The translations under genes and the position numbers were made by a program. From contig CM059586.1 of assembly GCA_030407085.1 (NCBI GenBank), positions 105,165,501-105,229,500 of the forward strand: a stretch of 64,000 bases of DNA. The letters run 5' to 3'. This document shows, in pieces, positions 51,101 through 59,864 of the stretch. This DNA is from Trichopria drosophilae. Taxonomy: Eukaryota > Arthropoda > Insecta > Hymenoptera > Diapriidae. Under the pieces are notes generated by a model. The model worked only from the letters and a program-made list of their open reading frames with translations, did not search any database and was not told the origin of the DNA. Positions within the stretch are counted from its first letter, which is position 1. Every line of letters begins with the position of its first letter.

Positions 51101-54100
51101 TATTTAGGGTTTTAGTAAAAAATATTGAATTTTTTAGGTATTTCGTTTTTTTCAGCGACCCAGCAATAATTTTCCCTGACCAATTTTGAAATTCCCTGAC
51201 TTTTCCCGGTTTTCCCTGATAGCGGCCACCATGAACTTGGAAAATCAAGAATCGATTATAAATTATACAATACATACAGCAATATTTTATGATTTGTCAA
51301 AAAAATGGTGTTCACAACCGAACCAATTGGAGTGTTCACAACCGAACCAATTGGAATGTTCACAACCGAACCAATTGGAGTGTTCACAACTGAATATTGT
51401 AGCCACATTAAAACCTCATGAAAAAAAAATTTTCTTTTGCACACAAAGAGAAATTTCTAACTTTTGTATCATGGTTTGTGATATGCTTTCGTTTCACAGT
51501 TTTCTTTTCTCTGAAAGGATGGAATCATCCTCTAACAGCGTGATTTTGTGCTTGTTAGTCGTGGCCCACGTTTTGAGAGGAAAGGAAAGCTGTGAAACAA
51601 AAGCTTGCGCAAAATCATGACGCAAAACCAAGAAATTTCTTTCCGTACTGTTAAATCACTAAATATAATAAATTTACTCTGTAGCTATGCATTGCACTTA
51701 TCTTTTCCTTTGATTACATTTGATTTGTACGGCTTTTAAGCATACTGAACAATAGATTTGTGACGACGTCACATATTCCATTAAATAGAGTCAGAAAATC
51801 AATTTGTTCGCAACGAAAAATACAAGTGACTTTTTGCTTTCATATTTGCACAAACGCTACACACTCGACATTTGTCGAATTTGATTCATTTCTTTTCAAT
51901 CAAAATGTACGTTGAGATGTTCACAACCGAACCCTGTTCACAATTCAACCTCTTACCCTACTAATTTATTTATGAAAAGTTGTAGGTAATCCACACACTC
52001 AAGTAAATAGTAACATTTATGACTAAAAAAAACCAACGTCATGTAAATATAGTCGTTTCTGCAAACAGACACGAAAGTTGATACTTAGATTTGAAGATAA
52101 AATTTGAGATGGGTCTTGTAATAAAAATTATTTTAAAAGGCAATAGCAGGGCAAAGTGTAATAGTTATCAACATAATCGAACAGCCTAAAGAGTAGAATA
52201 TATTTTAAATGGGAATAAGAAATAAAATTTGTTTGATATATACATATATACATTTTCCACATAAAAAGATTTTAAAAGTAGACAATTTCAAACATTTAAA
52301 ACTGCACAGCACAATTGTTCAATTATTAAATTAAAAAAATGTAGTTGTAAAAGTGTAACTTTTGTTTAAAATTCAGCCTTCTTGCAAGGCGCTCTCGACT
52401 AATATATATATTTTATGAAATACACTGTATTATATTCTGTAATATTTATATATTAATTAAATTTGTCGCGAAATAAAAATAATCTTTACTTTGAGATGCT
52501 ATAATCGAATTATGATAAATTTAAAAATGAGACATTCAACAGATGTAAAAAAGAATCAATAATTGTACCAAATTAACTAAAGATAGACAAATTAAAAAAT
52601 TGACATGAGTGGTACTAATAAAATTAAATATTTCTTATTGTACTTTAATTCACTCGTCTTTAAGCAAATTTACGATTTGCTACTACAGTAGTTATACGCT
52701 GTAAAAGTAATTTAAAACAAATGTTTGAAATATACAGCAAACAATATTTTCAATGAACAATTAAATCAATTGAATCAACCATCACAATAAGTACATTTTG
52801 TTTTATAATTCTTTAACATTTGGATAAAATAATTTTCTTAAGGAAATAATCATTTTATAATCAAACATTATTAAAACATAAATTTTATGGGCTCTGCCTA
52901 CCACTTGAAACAAAAAATTGTTAAATTTCTTCTTTCTTCCTTCTTCATAAATTAAAAGACACTATCACTTTTTAAAAATAAGACTTTATTTAAAATTGAA
53001 AACATACAAAAGAAATTTTTTAAAATAATAAATAGAACCTAAAACTATTTAAAAAATATAGGAAAAAAAATAAAAATTAACTTTAAAAGACTCAACATTT
53101 CGGACCTCTCGGGTCCCTAATTAAAAACTAACATTTTTTAAAAAGTGATAGTGTCTTTTAATTTATGAAGAAGGAAGAAAGAAGAAATTTTTAAATTTTT
53201 TTTTAAGTGGTAGGCAGAGCCCATAAAATTTATATTTATTGAAGAAATCAAGCCTATCTTAAAACCCTATATATTTTTAAGAAATTGTAGAAAGATTACA
53301 CATTAAAAAATGGAAATGAAAATTTTCAACTTGCAGAGCGGGACACAATATTGCTTATACTACATGTAGGACTTTTACGCATTATTGTAAATTTACATAG
53401 AAATTTTACTGCGATAAATTAATTCTACTACACTAATGGCTTTTCCCCCTCATAATGTAAATTTACCATGTACAACACAGACTCGAAAAAATCACATATA
53501 AGTGTGGGAAAAATGTGTTACGTTGTCAATTTTCCACCTTCAGTATACACTGTAAAAAATTCATAATAAAATTCCCCATATATAACAGTAATTTTATAAA
53601 GCTTATTGTAAGTTTCCTGCGCTTAATGTAGTAAATTTCCAACGAGCTTGTAAAATTACTCTTATACGCGAGTAAATTTACTACATTAAGCGTGGAGAAA
53701 TTACAATACGTTTGTAAAATTACCATTATATGTGGGCAATTTCATTATGATTTTTTACAGTATTGAGAATTTACAACTTGTTCTGAAATTCCTAACCTGC
53801 AGTAGGAAATGCGCAACATTTGATGTGGGAATATCACCATACAGTAGAACCCCTCTTATTTCAACTGGTCATGGTTCTCAAGATGGCGCCAACCCCTCTT
53901 ATTTGAAATTTCCCCTTACCACCTTACTCTACTTAACGCTTTAATAGTGGATGATATCTGATATCTTTTTATTTTTGTTAGACATCGAATATATTTTAGA
54001 GTTGAATTATGTTAAATATACATATAGTATATCTGAAAAATGTGTAGAGAATTTTAAATTTGGATAAAAATGTAACGAGATCATCACTCGTGCCGTTATG

Positions 54101-57100
54101 TGATAAATAAAGACTGCAACATTTCGCATTTATTTATGGTCATTTATATCTGCATTCAAGTATAGAAATAAACATTTTAAATTTACATTATGCACTTTAT
54201 TACACATATAATTATGTATCAATAATTTGTTGTTTCACAAACAAATACACTGTGATTAAGACCGAAATAAATATAGGAAACAATATTTAACCCAAATGTA
54301 CAAATATGATTAATGAAAGCTTCAAATCACTTCAAATTCAGTACTAAGCTGCTGATATTGGATTTGTTTGTTATTTTGCAAATGAAAGACTTTTCAATTT
54401 TTGTGGAAGTCTTGAAATACACAACATTAAAATTTGACAACATCCTAACCTTCAAATGTGCACTTTTATTTCACGAAATTAGCAGCTTCTCGAATAATTT
54501 GTATGATGTAAATCATGAGTTTGATGCAAAATTTTAAATTAATTTGAAATTTCATTACATATCAGTCTATCGACTGCACATGTTTGCAAATTAAGGTTAA
54601 ACGGTATTTACACTGTACAGTTCGAGCGGTGGTGGGCGAAGGGCTGAGGGGAAACGATTCAAATAAGAGGGGCAATTGAAATAAGAGGGGTTCTACTGTA
54701 TTTTTAGGAATGAAAATCACAACAAAATTGTAAATTTCATTTACATTTTTCACAGTGTACACTGTAAAAAAGGCAAATGTAAAATCACTGTTGTATTGTA
54801 AAATCATACTACACTTTTAGGTACATTTCTCTCGGTTATTTTACTTTTGTAGTTGAAATTGTACAATTCATAATATTAATTTTACTGTACAATTGTAAAA
54901 TTGTCACATTTGCAGTTTACGTCTGTGTGAAACAAAAAAACAATCTACGAACTTGAATTCCCCACCATTGCTGGCACTTTTTTTCTACATTTATTTCATT
55001 GTAAATTTACAATTTATAAAATTACGCTTTTTATGGTAATTTCATACTGTTTCTAGGAATTTATTCATGTTCGAAGTAGGTCCTACTGATTAGCTTCGTT
55101 GAACGTAGCAATTTCATACTAATCTTTATTACAGTATAGGATAAAGTCGGTCATTCACGTTGGATACTTTTAAAATAGATTTCTTATACTCAGCATTAAA
55201 CAATTACATATTTTAATTCTTATCAGAAAAACGATTCTTAGCATTATTGTCAAAGTATTCCCTGCAAACACAAAAGTAACAGTTATGTAACAACTATGTA
55301 ACATTTATGTAACAATGTAACTATTATGTAAATATTACATAACTGTTAGTTTCCGTATTTGCAGGGTTGTGCCATTTGTTTCCACAAAAGAAATATTAAA
55401 ATATAATAAAAATTCTCAGCAGCGGCACATTTTTATTTTACACAATGTTTCAAGAAAAAAAACATGTGACAGATATTGATGTCAAATCTGATGTTCTATA
55501 TATTTTCCGATTTATTATTATCAAAATATTGTTTGTTTTCAAATATTGCACATTTGTTATTTTTACATTTTCTTTCCTTTAAGAAACTTTAGAAAATAAC
55601 ATTAGAACATGACATTTGCAAAAACAAGCTTTAGAAATGAAGGGTTAAGTTTTATTACCAAAAGAAATTACTTATTACGAAAAGAAACTAATTTATAAAA
55701 TTATAAATGCTCTTGTCAACATTCGTTGGTATTTGTACTTTCAAATTAAACACATAAACATGTGTAAAACAGAATTTATATTCTTATCCAAAATTGGATA
55801 AAATCTTGCACTAGGTTATAAAAATATTGTTCAATATATGTGCAAAAATGGATTTTCTACAAATGTGCAAGCAACCTGTACTCATAGAGAAAAACTTATT
55901 TACTATGCATCATATTTAGCCGTTTAAAATTAAAACCAGTATTTCATAAAACATATATTATTAGGAATTCAAGCCTGCAATTAACTATTATTCTACAAAA
56001 ATATGAATAATGTGCACACAATTTTTAGAATTTTAGAAAATTCACACATGTCCCCCAAATGAATTGAGCATATCTGCGAATATGCAAGTCCCTTGTTTGA
56101 ATCAGCAGACAGTACAATACTTGCACCAAGAAATGTTTCTTGGTGGATGTTTAAATAACCGATGGGCAATATCTTGCTAGTTTCTCAAATTTTATCGGAG
56201 AACATAAAATATTAAATTTCAAATTGCTTCTTATTATTGTACATTATATTATATCAAATTATATTTCTATCACATGCTCTAATTATTTCTATTTTATTAA
56301 ATAGTAATTATATAAATATTAAATAAGTTGTTTAGATTCAATATTCGAATGAATTCTATATTAATTTTTTAAATATATATAGAAGATATATTTTTATATA
56401 ATTTTTGGATAAAATAATAACAAGTTTAATAACAAATAATACATATTGCTTACTACTGAATGCTCACTTAATGAAAACCTTATTTATATCAAATTTAATA
56501 TTAATCTTTCAAAGATTGATTACATACATTTACTGCAAAATAATACAAACATGAGTAAAATATATCAATAAATGCATGTTCGAAATAATTTGATGGGTGT
56601 GCTTATTCTATATTTAAAAATGAGAAATCATGAAAGTTTATGGCACGATTAATGAATCTTCTCAATCATGTATGAGCGAGCCGAGTACAACTGAATATAG
56701 TACATGAACAAATTGGTTATGTACACAGAGAGAAATTTCTAGCGATTATATTACTGAACTTTCATCGACGAATCCCATCATGAAATCCAGTGGGTCTTGA
56801 GGAAATACAGTATGCGTCCACTGCAGAATACATTGCCAATCTCTGCAGCAGTGGCAAAAAAGTAAACAATTTGTGACGAAAACAAACGAATATTGTAAGT
56901 GAGAGTCTTTTCGTGCAAAGGTGACTAATAATATAATTAGAAACTTCTCTCCATGTACAAAACTTCACACTTCCTAATGTCATGTATAAATTCTAGAAAT
57001 TGCTCTTTGAAGTACGAGAGAAATAAAAACCAGAGAAATGTTTTACTTTTGGGGTGCTGATACAGATGCATGTCATCTTTAAGTGACAATAGAGAACAGA

Positions 57101-59864
57101 ACAATTTAATCATGAAGGAGGCTCAAAAATTTGTATCAACTTACACACAGGTGTCCTCGACCAAAAACAAGTTTTATGAAAATACCCGGAGAAAAGGTTT
57201 GCGGCATTTTATTTTATATGTTTCATAGTTTCAAAATATGTTTCAAATGAAATCCTAGCTGATCATTTTCATAGAAAAACACTATTCAACATTTTTTGTA
57301 TTTTATCCATTCAAATCCTGTAGTAACTAAAACATTTAGGATCATTAATTAATGTTAGAATTTGTTCAAATCAGACTTATAACATGCACATTTTGTAGAG
57401 AAAGGTATATTTCACAAAATGTCTATAAAACATTTCCAATGAGTATCAAATATATGTCCAAACTTCTTGGTAAATCGGTCCTTTTACTTAATTGATTTTG
57501 TTTTTTTGAAACATAGATGTAATAATGTAACAAAATATTTACGTTTCGGCCTATATGTTGGCCCTCTTCAAAAAAAGTTTATTTCTAAAAAAAATTGTAT
57601 ACAATGAAATTTTAACTTTAATTATTACAATCAGAGATAACAGAATTTTAACAATATCTTACCTAACATCTGTGTATTAAGGCAAATATTGGAAAAATCA
57701 AAAGTTTTCTTCAGTCAAAAGTTTCATTTAATTTAAACAAAAAGAACATTTTTTGTACTTATTTCCGAATATTTTTGCATTATAGAATCATCAAAATTGT
57801 TGCTCTGTCAAAACATGGCATGCATTTTTAAACAATACAGAAAAACTGCTATGTGTAATGTTCTTGACAAGTATCAAATGAATTTTTTGGAAAAAATGGT
57901 TGTAACTACTTAAAACTCAGCAGTATTTTTAAACTCCATTTATCAACTGACTTTTCCAATATTTGCCTTAATACACAGATGTTAGGTAAGATATCGTTAA
58001 AATTCTGTTATCTCTGATTGTAATAATTAAAGTTAAAATTTCATTGTATACAATTTTTTTTAGAAATAAACTTTTTCTGAAGAGGGCCAACATATAGGCC
58101 GAAACGTAAAAATAGTTTGTTACATTATTACACCTATGTTTCAAAAAAACAAAATCAATTAAGTAAAAGGATCGATTTACCAAGAAGTTTGGACATATAT
58201 TTAATATAAACGGTTAAGAAAATTGAACGTTGAAATATGTATTATAAATCAATGAGTATCACTCTCAGACTTTTTAATTTTTGTTATATTTGTTATTTTT
58301 ATAGTTATTTTTTTTGTTATCTGATCATAATCTAAACCCCTCACCATCTAAAAAATGTAAGGAATATTATAAATGTTCAAATATTCATGAATTTTTAGTG
58401 ATACTGAAACGCCTGTACTTTTGTAAGCTTTTTTTAATTGTTTTACATATTTATCTAATTTCTTGACATTTTATAAAATAACATTTTTTACAAAATGTGC
58501 ATGTTAAAAGTCTGATTTGAACCAATTCTAACTTCAATTAATGATCCTGGGTGCTTTAGTTACAACAGGATTGAAATGGATAAAATAGAAAAAATGTTTA
58601 CTAGTGTTTTTTTATGAAAATGATCAAGCTAGCATTTTATACGAAACAGATTTTGAAACTATGAAACATCTAAAATAAGATCCCGTAAACCTTTTTCCCT
58701 GGCATTTTTATAAAACTTCTTTTTGGTTGAGGACACCCGTGTACAAATTATCAGATAGAACAATTGAATGTTGATGAACATAACCTGATATACAAGAAAG
58801 TTTCAAGGGATAAAGGTGCAAACGGTTCGAAGAACAAACCAGGTTTTGCAATATATTGAAATCAAATTAATTCCACAATTACAAAGTACCAGAAAAAATC
58901 ATATAGTATCTTCCAAAACATCAAATTCGCTAAGAAACTAATAGAATAGAATAGAATACTTTTTATTTAGCTTGAGGGGTAACCTCATGGGCTAACCATA
59001 CAGAGAAAATACAATGATATATACTATAGATATTTATATATATATAATACAGTAGAACTTCACTTTATTGTCCTTCACTTTGTTAGCACCTTCACATTAT
59101 TAGCGAGATTTCACTTATTTAGCGCAGGTAAGGTTAGTTCTTTTTTTCTTTCATAATTTCAGTGTCATGCCTGCTGTAATAGACAATATGGCTGGAAGGT
59201 ACGCAAGAAACGAATCGCATTTATTGGAGAACAAAGTGAAAGGCAAAAATAGAACAATAAAGTTCTACTGTATATGTTTTGCATCATTTTAATGGTAGAT
59301 GAAAGAAGGTGAAAAGAACAAAACCAAAATTTGCGTCCGAGTACAAACAAAACTTTACTTTATTGTCCTTCACTTTGTTAGCACCTTCACATTATTAGCG
59401 AGATTTCACTTATTTAGCGCAGGTAAGGTTAGTTCTTTTTTTCTTTAATAATTTCAGTGTCATGCCATCGGACAACAAAGTGAAAGACAAAACCCCAAGT
59501 TGAACAATAAAGTTCTACTGCATATATTTTGCATCATTTTAATGGTAGATTAAAGAAGGTGAAAAGAACAAAACCACAATTTGCATCTGTGTACAAACAA
59601 AACTATTGATATACACAGAACCTCTAGATATGATATAAATTTTCAGAATTGTTTTATAAGAAGCAACCTCAAATTAATATTCCTATGTTCGTCTGCATTT
59701 TTAGCCACCCTACAGATACTTACAGGCTGATTATAATACTGCATATATGCTTGCATGGTTGCCATAGGATCTGTTCCCGGAGCCGCTGTGTAACCAGCTG
59801 GCGGTGGCGGCATCGGAGTCGACACGGGGCCAGCCGGCATTTGCCATTGATTCCAATTTTGCAT
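32918..59864 (-). CDS. YLPM1: YLPM1/ZAP3-like protein, seven visible coding exons, 3' end missing
   Basis: Seven exons with GT-AG borders join in phase to 3,470 open codons (59864-59724, 48025-47912, 47064-46648, 46539-37113, 36569-36503, 36151-36098, 33107-32918). Recognition rests on three stretches that resemble vertebrate YLPM1: an early Gln/Trp block ([12 protein letters not shown] followed by [12 protein letters not shown]), a VDYGH motif late in the large exon, and a C-terminal block [20 protein letters not shown] followed by Walker A GPPGSGKS at about residues 3456-3463. In vertebrates the protein is nuclear, binds RNA and PP1 and has a C-terminal P-loop kinase-like domain; the same role here is inferred from family. 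Human YLPM1 is about 2,150 residues, so this protein is far longer, almost entirely through tandem low-complexity repeats. The Walker B part of the domain was not found in the window, so the CDS is 3'-incomplete. Exact splice choices are predictions. Confidence 0.9.
33108..36097 (-). other. YLPM1 intron 6 (about 3 kb)
   Basis: AT-rich sequence between exon 6 and exon 7, bounded by GTATGA and TTGCAG. It contains TTA-rich stretches near 35.1 kb and a TATATA-rich palindromic stretch at about 35970-36060. No gene or MITE end was recognised. Confidence 0.7.
36098..36151 (-). CDS. YLPM1: YLPM1 coding exon 6 (54 nt)
   Basis: The first base completes Ser (AG|C), and the exon then reads [17 protein letters not shown] before ending with AG of the next split codon. 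Acceptor ATTAG and donor GTATGA match the style of exon 5. The phase fits both neighbours exactly. The peptide itself is too short to recognise, so support comes from splice signals, phase and Pro/Thr-rich composition. Confidence 0.68.
36503..36569 (-). CDS. YLPM1: YLPM1 coding exon 5 (67 nt)
   Basis: The exon completes the split codon from exon 4 (G|AA, Glu) and encodes [20 protein letters not shown] followed by DD. It ends with two bases (AG) of the next split codon. Acceptor TTTAAG and donor GTATGA flank it. The charged Arg/Glu/Lys composition continues the end of exon 4. It is short, so it was found by phase matching and composition. Confidence 0.75.
36767..37027. mobile_element. Intronic MITE with TCAGTAGAACCCCGCTGGAT ends
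   Basis: The left end CAGTAGAACCCCGCTGGATT and right end (reverse complement CAGTAGAATCCCGCTGGACT) pair. The motif CCCGCTGGATTGGC is repeated within the left half. It sits in intron 4 (36570-37112). No ORF. The right end abuts TA; the left TA is mutated. Confidence 0.83.
37113..46539 (-). CDS. YLPM1: YLPM1 giant coding exon 4 (9.4 kb, low complexity)
   Basis: The single exon gives 3,142 codons plus one base. The acceptor TTTTAG at 46545-46540 adds 23 codons ([17 protein letters not shown] and so on) before the first internal Met; the donor GTAACT at 37112-37107 precedes an intronic stop. In order it encodes: an alpha-helical Arg/Lys start; a Pro/Met/Asn/Gln-rich, prion-like stretch (about 46.3-45.2 kb); about 26 RFGPGG repeats; seven GGPM repeats; about 21 GDFGPRG repeats; PRPLL repeats; a Ser/Lys/Asp-rich charged spacer (about 42.2-41.4 kb); FGPKNFDG and FGGSSGPGG repeats; two arrays of WDTNRDKMD repeats split by an RD/RE tract; VDYGH; and KSPLSKRD repeats. 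Almost all is predicted to be disordered. The uninterrupted frame across such repeats is strong evidence that it is translated. Confidence 0.95.
37490..37765 (-). repeat. 24-bp coding array (KSPLSKRD, about 11-12 copies)
   Basis: Eight-residue units, Lys-Ser-Pro-(Leu/Ser)-(Ser/Pro)-Lys-Arg-(Asp/Glu), run in tandem near the end of the large exon. Each unit contains a Ser-Pro site in a basic context, so multi-site proline-directed phosphorylation is plausible. That is inference from the motif. Confidence 0.9.
38240..38960 (-). repeat. Coding array of [22 protein letters not shown] repeats, first block
   Basis: Ten or so units of about 24 residues have the core WDTNRDKMD. Adjacent units at 38600-38830 are almost identical in nucleotide sequence, which marks recent expansion. 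It is part of the large YLPM1 exon. Confidence 0.85.
39068..39310 (-). repeat. RD/RE dipeptide tract (about 80 residues)
   Basis: The hexanucleotide-like repeat CGATCA/CGGTCA encodes alternating Arg-Asp and Arg-Glu for roughly 80 residues. Such tracts are typical of nuclear RNA-processing proteins, and vertebrate YLPM1 also has RD-rich stretches. The opposite strand reads as Arg-Ser repeats, which is a by-product of the repeat and not a gene. Confidence 0.93.
39828..40270 (-). repeat. Coding array of [22 protein letters not shown] repeats, second block
   Basis: Repeats of about 22-24 residues carry a conserved Gly-Pro-Trp-Asp followed by a Arg-Asp-Lys-Met-Asp core and a Gly/Pro/Ser linker. 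A second block with the same core lies at 38240-38960. The RD/RE tract lies between the blocks, as if an ancestral array was split or duplicated. Confidence 0.85.
42540..43520 (-). repeat. About 48-bp coding tandem array ([16 protein letters not shown], about 21 copies)
   Basis: The unit is mostly 16 residues, built on (P)[10 protein letters not shown] plus a Gly/Pro linker; early units are irregular. Some blocks of two or three units recur in order (for example AQGSGQGG then PQGSGQGG twice), which indicates higher-order duplication. The composition recalls RGG/collagen-like disordered RNA-binding segments, but it is not a collagen triplet repeat. Confidence 0.93.
44212..44290 (-). repeat. 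12-bp coding tandem array (GGPM, seven copies)
   Basis: Seven nearly identical GGPM units follow the RFGPGG array directly. Nucleotide identity is high, with mostly one silent site varying, so it looks recently expanded. It lies inside the large YLPM1 exon. Confidence 0.93.
44310..45160 (-). repeat. 33-bp coding tandem array ([11 protein letters not shown], about 26 copies)
   Basis: The unit is 11 residues, [10 protein letters not shown] with a final E or D. Around 26 copies run without a frame break. Copies differ mainly at synonymous positions and at E/D, N/S/T, which suggests duplication followed by purifying selection on the peptide. Because the period is a multiple of three, other frames stay open too and give long spurious ORFs. 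Confidence 0.95.
46648..47064 (-). CDS. YLPM1: YLPM1 coding exon 3, proline-rich and WEEQF block
   Basis: The exon is 139 codons, phase 0 to phase 0, with acceptor TTTCAG and donor GTAAGT. It starts [13 protein letters not shown], passes through polyproline tracts ([16 protein letters not shown]), carries a possible basic nuclear signal (GGKRPGG, then AKKFKAE) and ends [21 protein letters not shown]. The last part resembles the vertebrate YLPM1 stretch with WEREFQLWEEQL followed by a Pro/His/Lys turn. That stretch continues across the 108-bp intron into the next exon. Confidence 0.9.
47912..48025 (-). CDS. YLPM1: YLPM1 coding exon 2
   Basis: The exon is 38 codons in phase 0 at both ends, with acceptor AATTAG and donor GTAATG. 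It encodes a Gln/Trp-rich segment ([20 protein letters not shown] and then [18 protein letters not shown]). This composition matches the flanking exons, while the surrounding AT-rich DNA has none of it. The upstream intron is 11.7 kb and the downstream one 847 bp. Confidence 0.85.
49680..50010. mobile_element. Intronic foldback of the 121-bp ATGGCGGATCC family
   Basis: Two direct units (AAATTCAAGATGGCGGATCC at about 49708 and AAATTCAAGATGGCGGAC at about 49830) are followed by an inverted unit (CGCCATATTGAATCCGCCAT at about 49941). The GATTACGAATCCGAGGTT and CTCGGGGGTTTTC landmarks are present. Outer element ends were not identified. Confidence 0.72.
50592..51233. mobile_element. Element with CATGGTGGCCGC inverted ends
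   Basis: Perfect 12-bp ends CATGGTGGCCGC (50592-50603) and GCGGCCACCATG (51222-51233) are flanked by a direct repeat AACTT on each side, a likely five-base target duplication. The subterminal motif TTCCCTGAC is repeated three times or more near each end. No ORF. The superfamily is not assigned. Confidence 0.72.
51307..51395. repeat. 24-bp tandem repeat, TTCACAACCGAACCAATTGG unit
   Basis: About 3.5 copies of a 24-bp unit with only one or two changes. The unit contains the terminal motif of the surrounding 50367-51934 element. Confidence 0.9.
51439..51650. mobile_element. Palindromic MITE, AGAAATTTCT family
   Basis: The arms ACAAAGAGAAATTTCTAAC and (reverse complement) CGGAAAGAAATTTCTTGG pair, and the pairing goes on through TTTTGTATCATG/TTTTGCGTCATG and TTTCACAG. 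The whole 210 bp folds into one hairpin. Related copies are at 21945 and 56721. Confidence 0.8.
52878..53233. mobile_element. Palindromic element with ATAAATTTTATGGGCTCTGC ends
   Basis: The arms pair from ATAAATTTTATGGGCTCTGC at the left to its complement at 53214-53233, and on through CTTCTTCATAAATTAAAAGA and CACTATCACTTTTTAAAA. The hinge is AT-rich. It resembles in style (CGGACCTCTCGGGTCC at the centre) the centre of the element at 57145-58742. Confidence 0.85.
53546..53762. mobile_element. Palindromic MITE with ACTGTAAAAAAT ends
   Basis: TACACTGTAAAAAATTCATA and the inverted ATGATTTTTTACAGTA bracket arms that pair through GCGCTTAATGTAGTAAATTT and its complement near 53683. A related, diverged stretch precedes it (53330-53545), and another set of ends occurs near 54766. 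Confidence 0.75.
53840..54700. mobile_element. TA-flanked MITE, TACAGTAGAACCCCTCTTAT type
   Basis: TACAGTAGAACCCCTCTTAT at the left and the inverted ATAAGAGGGGTTCTACTGTA at the right are perfect 20-bp ends including TA. The motif CCCCTCTTATTT recurs inside near each end. It contains one AAGATGGCGCC. The interior has short ORFs only. Confidence 0.88.
54766..54925. mobile_element. Probable MITE with ACTGTAAAAAAGGCAAATG end
   Basis: CACTGTAAAAAAGGCAAATG at the left and CACATTTGCAGTTTAC at the right are partly complementary, and the interior has mirrored GTAAAAT/ATTTTAC motifs. The ends relate to the element at 53546. The right boundary is uncertain. Confidence 0.45.
55260..55366. mobile_element. 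107-bp hairpin MITE with CCCTGCAAA ends
   Basis: CCCTGCAAACACAAAAGTAA and the inverted TTTCCGTATTTGCAGGG pair with few mismatches, continuing through AACAGTTATGTAA / TTACATAACTGTT. The loop has three or four TATGTAAC repeats. It is too short for coding. Confidence 0.8.
55370..56715. other. AT-rich intronic DNA
   Basis: Very low GC, no ORF of note and no clear repeat pair. I see nothing to annotate. Confidence 0.6.
56721..56958. mobile_element. MITE of the AGAAATTTCT type
   Basis: GTACACAGAGAGAAATTTCT and the inverted GAAACTTCTCTCCATGTAC form the ends, both extended by AT-rich pairing (GATTATATTA / TAATATAATTA). The interior includes CTGCAGCAGTGG. It shares end sequence with the element at 51439. 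Confidence 0.7.
57145..58742. mobile_element. 1.6-kb palindromic element
   Basis: Arms of about 600 bp or more pair from ACACAGGTGTCCTCGACCAA at the left to its diverged complement ending at 58742. The inner arms contain GTTTCGGCCTATATGTTGGC (about 57543) and its complement (about 58086), and CTTACCTAACATCTGTGTAT with its partner near 57970. No ORF. The target duplication is unclear. Confidence 0.82.
59048..59272. mobile_element. TA-flanked MITE, TACAGTAGAACTTCACTTTA type
   Basis: TACAGTAGAACTTCACTTTA at the left and the inverted AATAAAGTTCTACTGTA at the right form the ends. The motif TTCACTTTATTG and variants recur about four times in the left half. It is partly duplicated to the right. Confidence 0.85.
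59351..59613. repeat. Second copy of a 295-bp tandem duplication (MITE plus flank)
   Basis: The sequence 59351-59613 repeats 59056-59350 at a 295-bp period, covering both the MITE interior and the unique flank after it (TTTGCATCATTTTAATGGTA, GAAGGTGAAAAGAACAAAAC). The second copy lacks the outer TACAGTAG and has an internal deletion of about 30 bp. It ends about 110 bp from exon 1. Confidence 0.85.
59724..59864 (-). CDS. YLPM1: YLPM1 coding exon 1 (start codon)
   Basis: The exon is 47 codons from ATG (59864-59862) to a strong donor, GTAAGT, at 59723-59718, leaving phase 0. It begins [20 protein letters not shown] and ends MQYYNQP, a Trp/Gln/Pro-rich N-terminus typical of the family. This ATG is chosen because the next exon continues in the same frame and the same composition. 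An alternative upstream ATG in frame was not seen. Confidence 0.82.

Larger units (their letters stand above)
50367..51934. mobile_element. Outer element with 17-bp perfect ends GGGTTCGGTTGTGAACA
   Basis: GGGTTCGGTTGTGAACA at 50367-50383 has a perfect inverted match at 51918-51934. The same core (TTCACAACCGAACC) forms a 24-bp tandem array inside. Two other elements lie between the ends, so this may be a composite of nested insertions. It may alternatively be a scattered repeat that is not a single element. Confidence 0.5.
48026..59723 (-). other. YLPM1 intron 1 (11.7 kb)
   Basis: The intron is very AT-rich and bounded by GTAAGT and AATTAG. It has no coding ORF that I recognise and holds at least ten MITE or foldback elements listed separately. 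The part 48.03-49.6 kb is plain AT-rich sequence without visible elements. Confidence 0.8.

Noticed and set aside
51186..51620. 144-codon plus-strand ORF containing a QPNQLECS repeat
   Set aside because: The peptide repeat comes from the 24-bp tandem DNA array; the ORF runs across the boundaries of three different elements.
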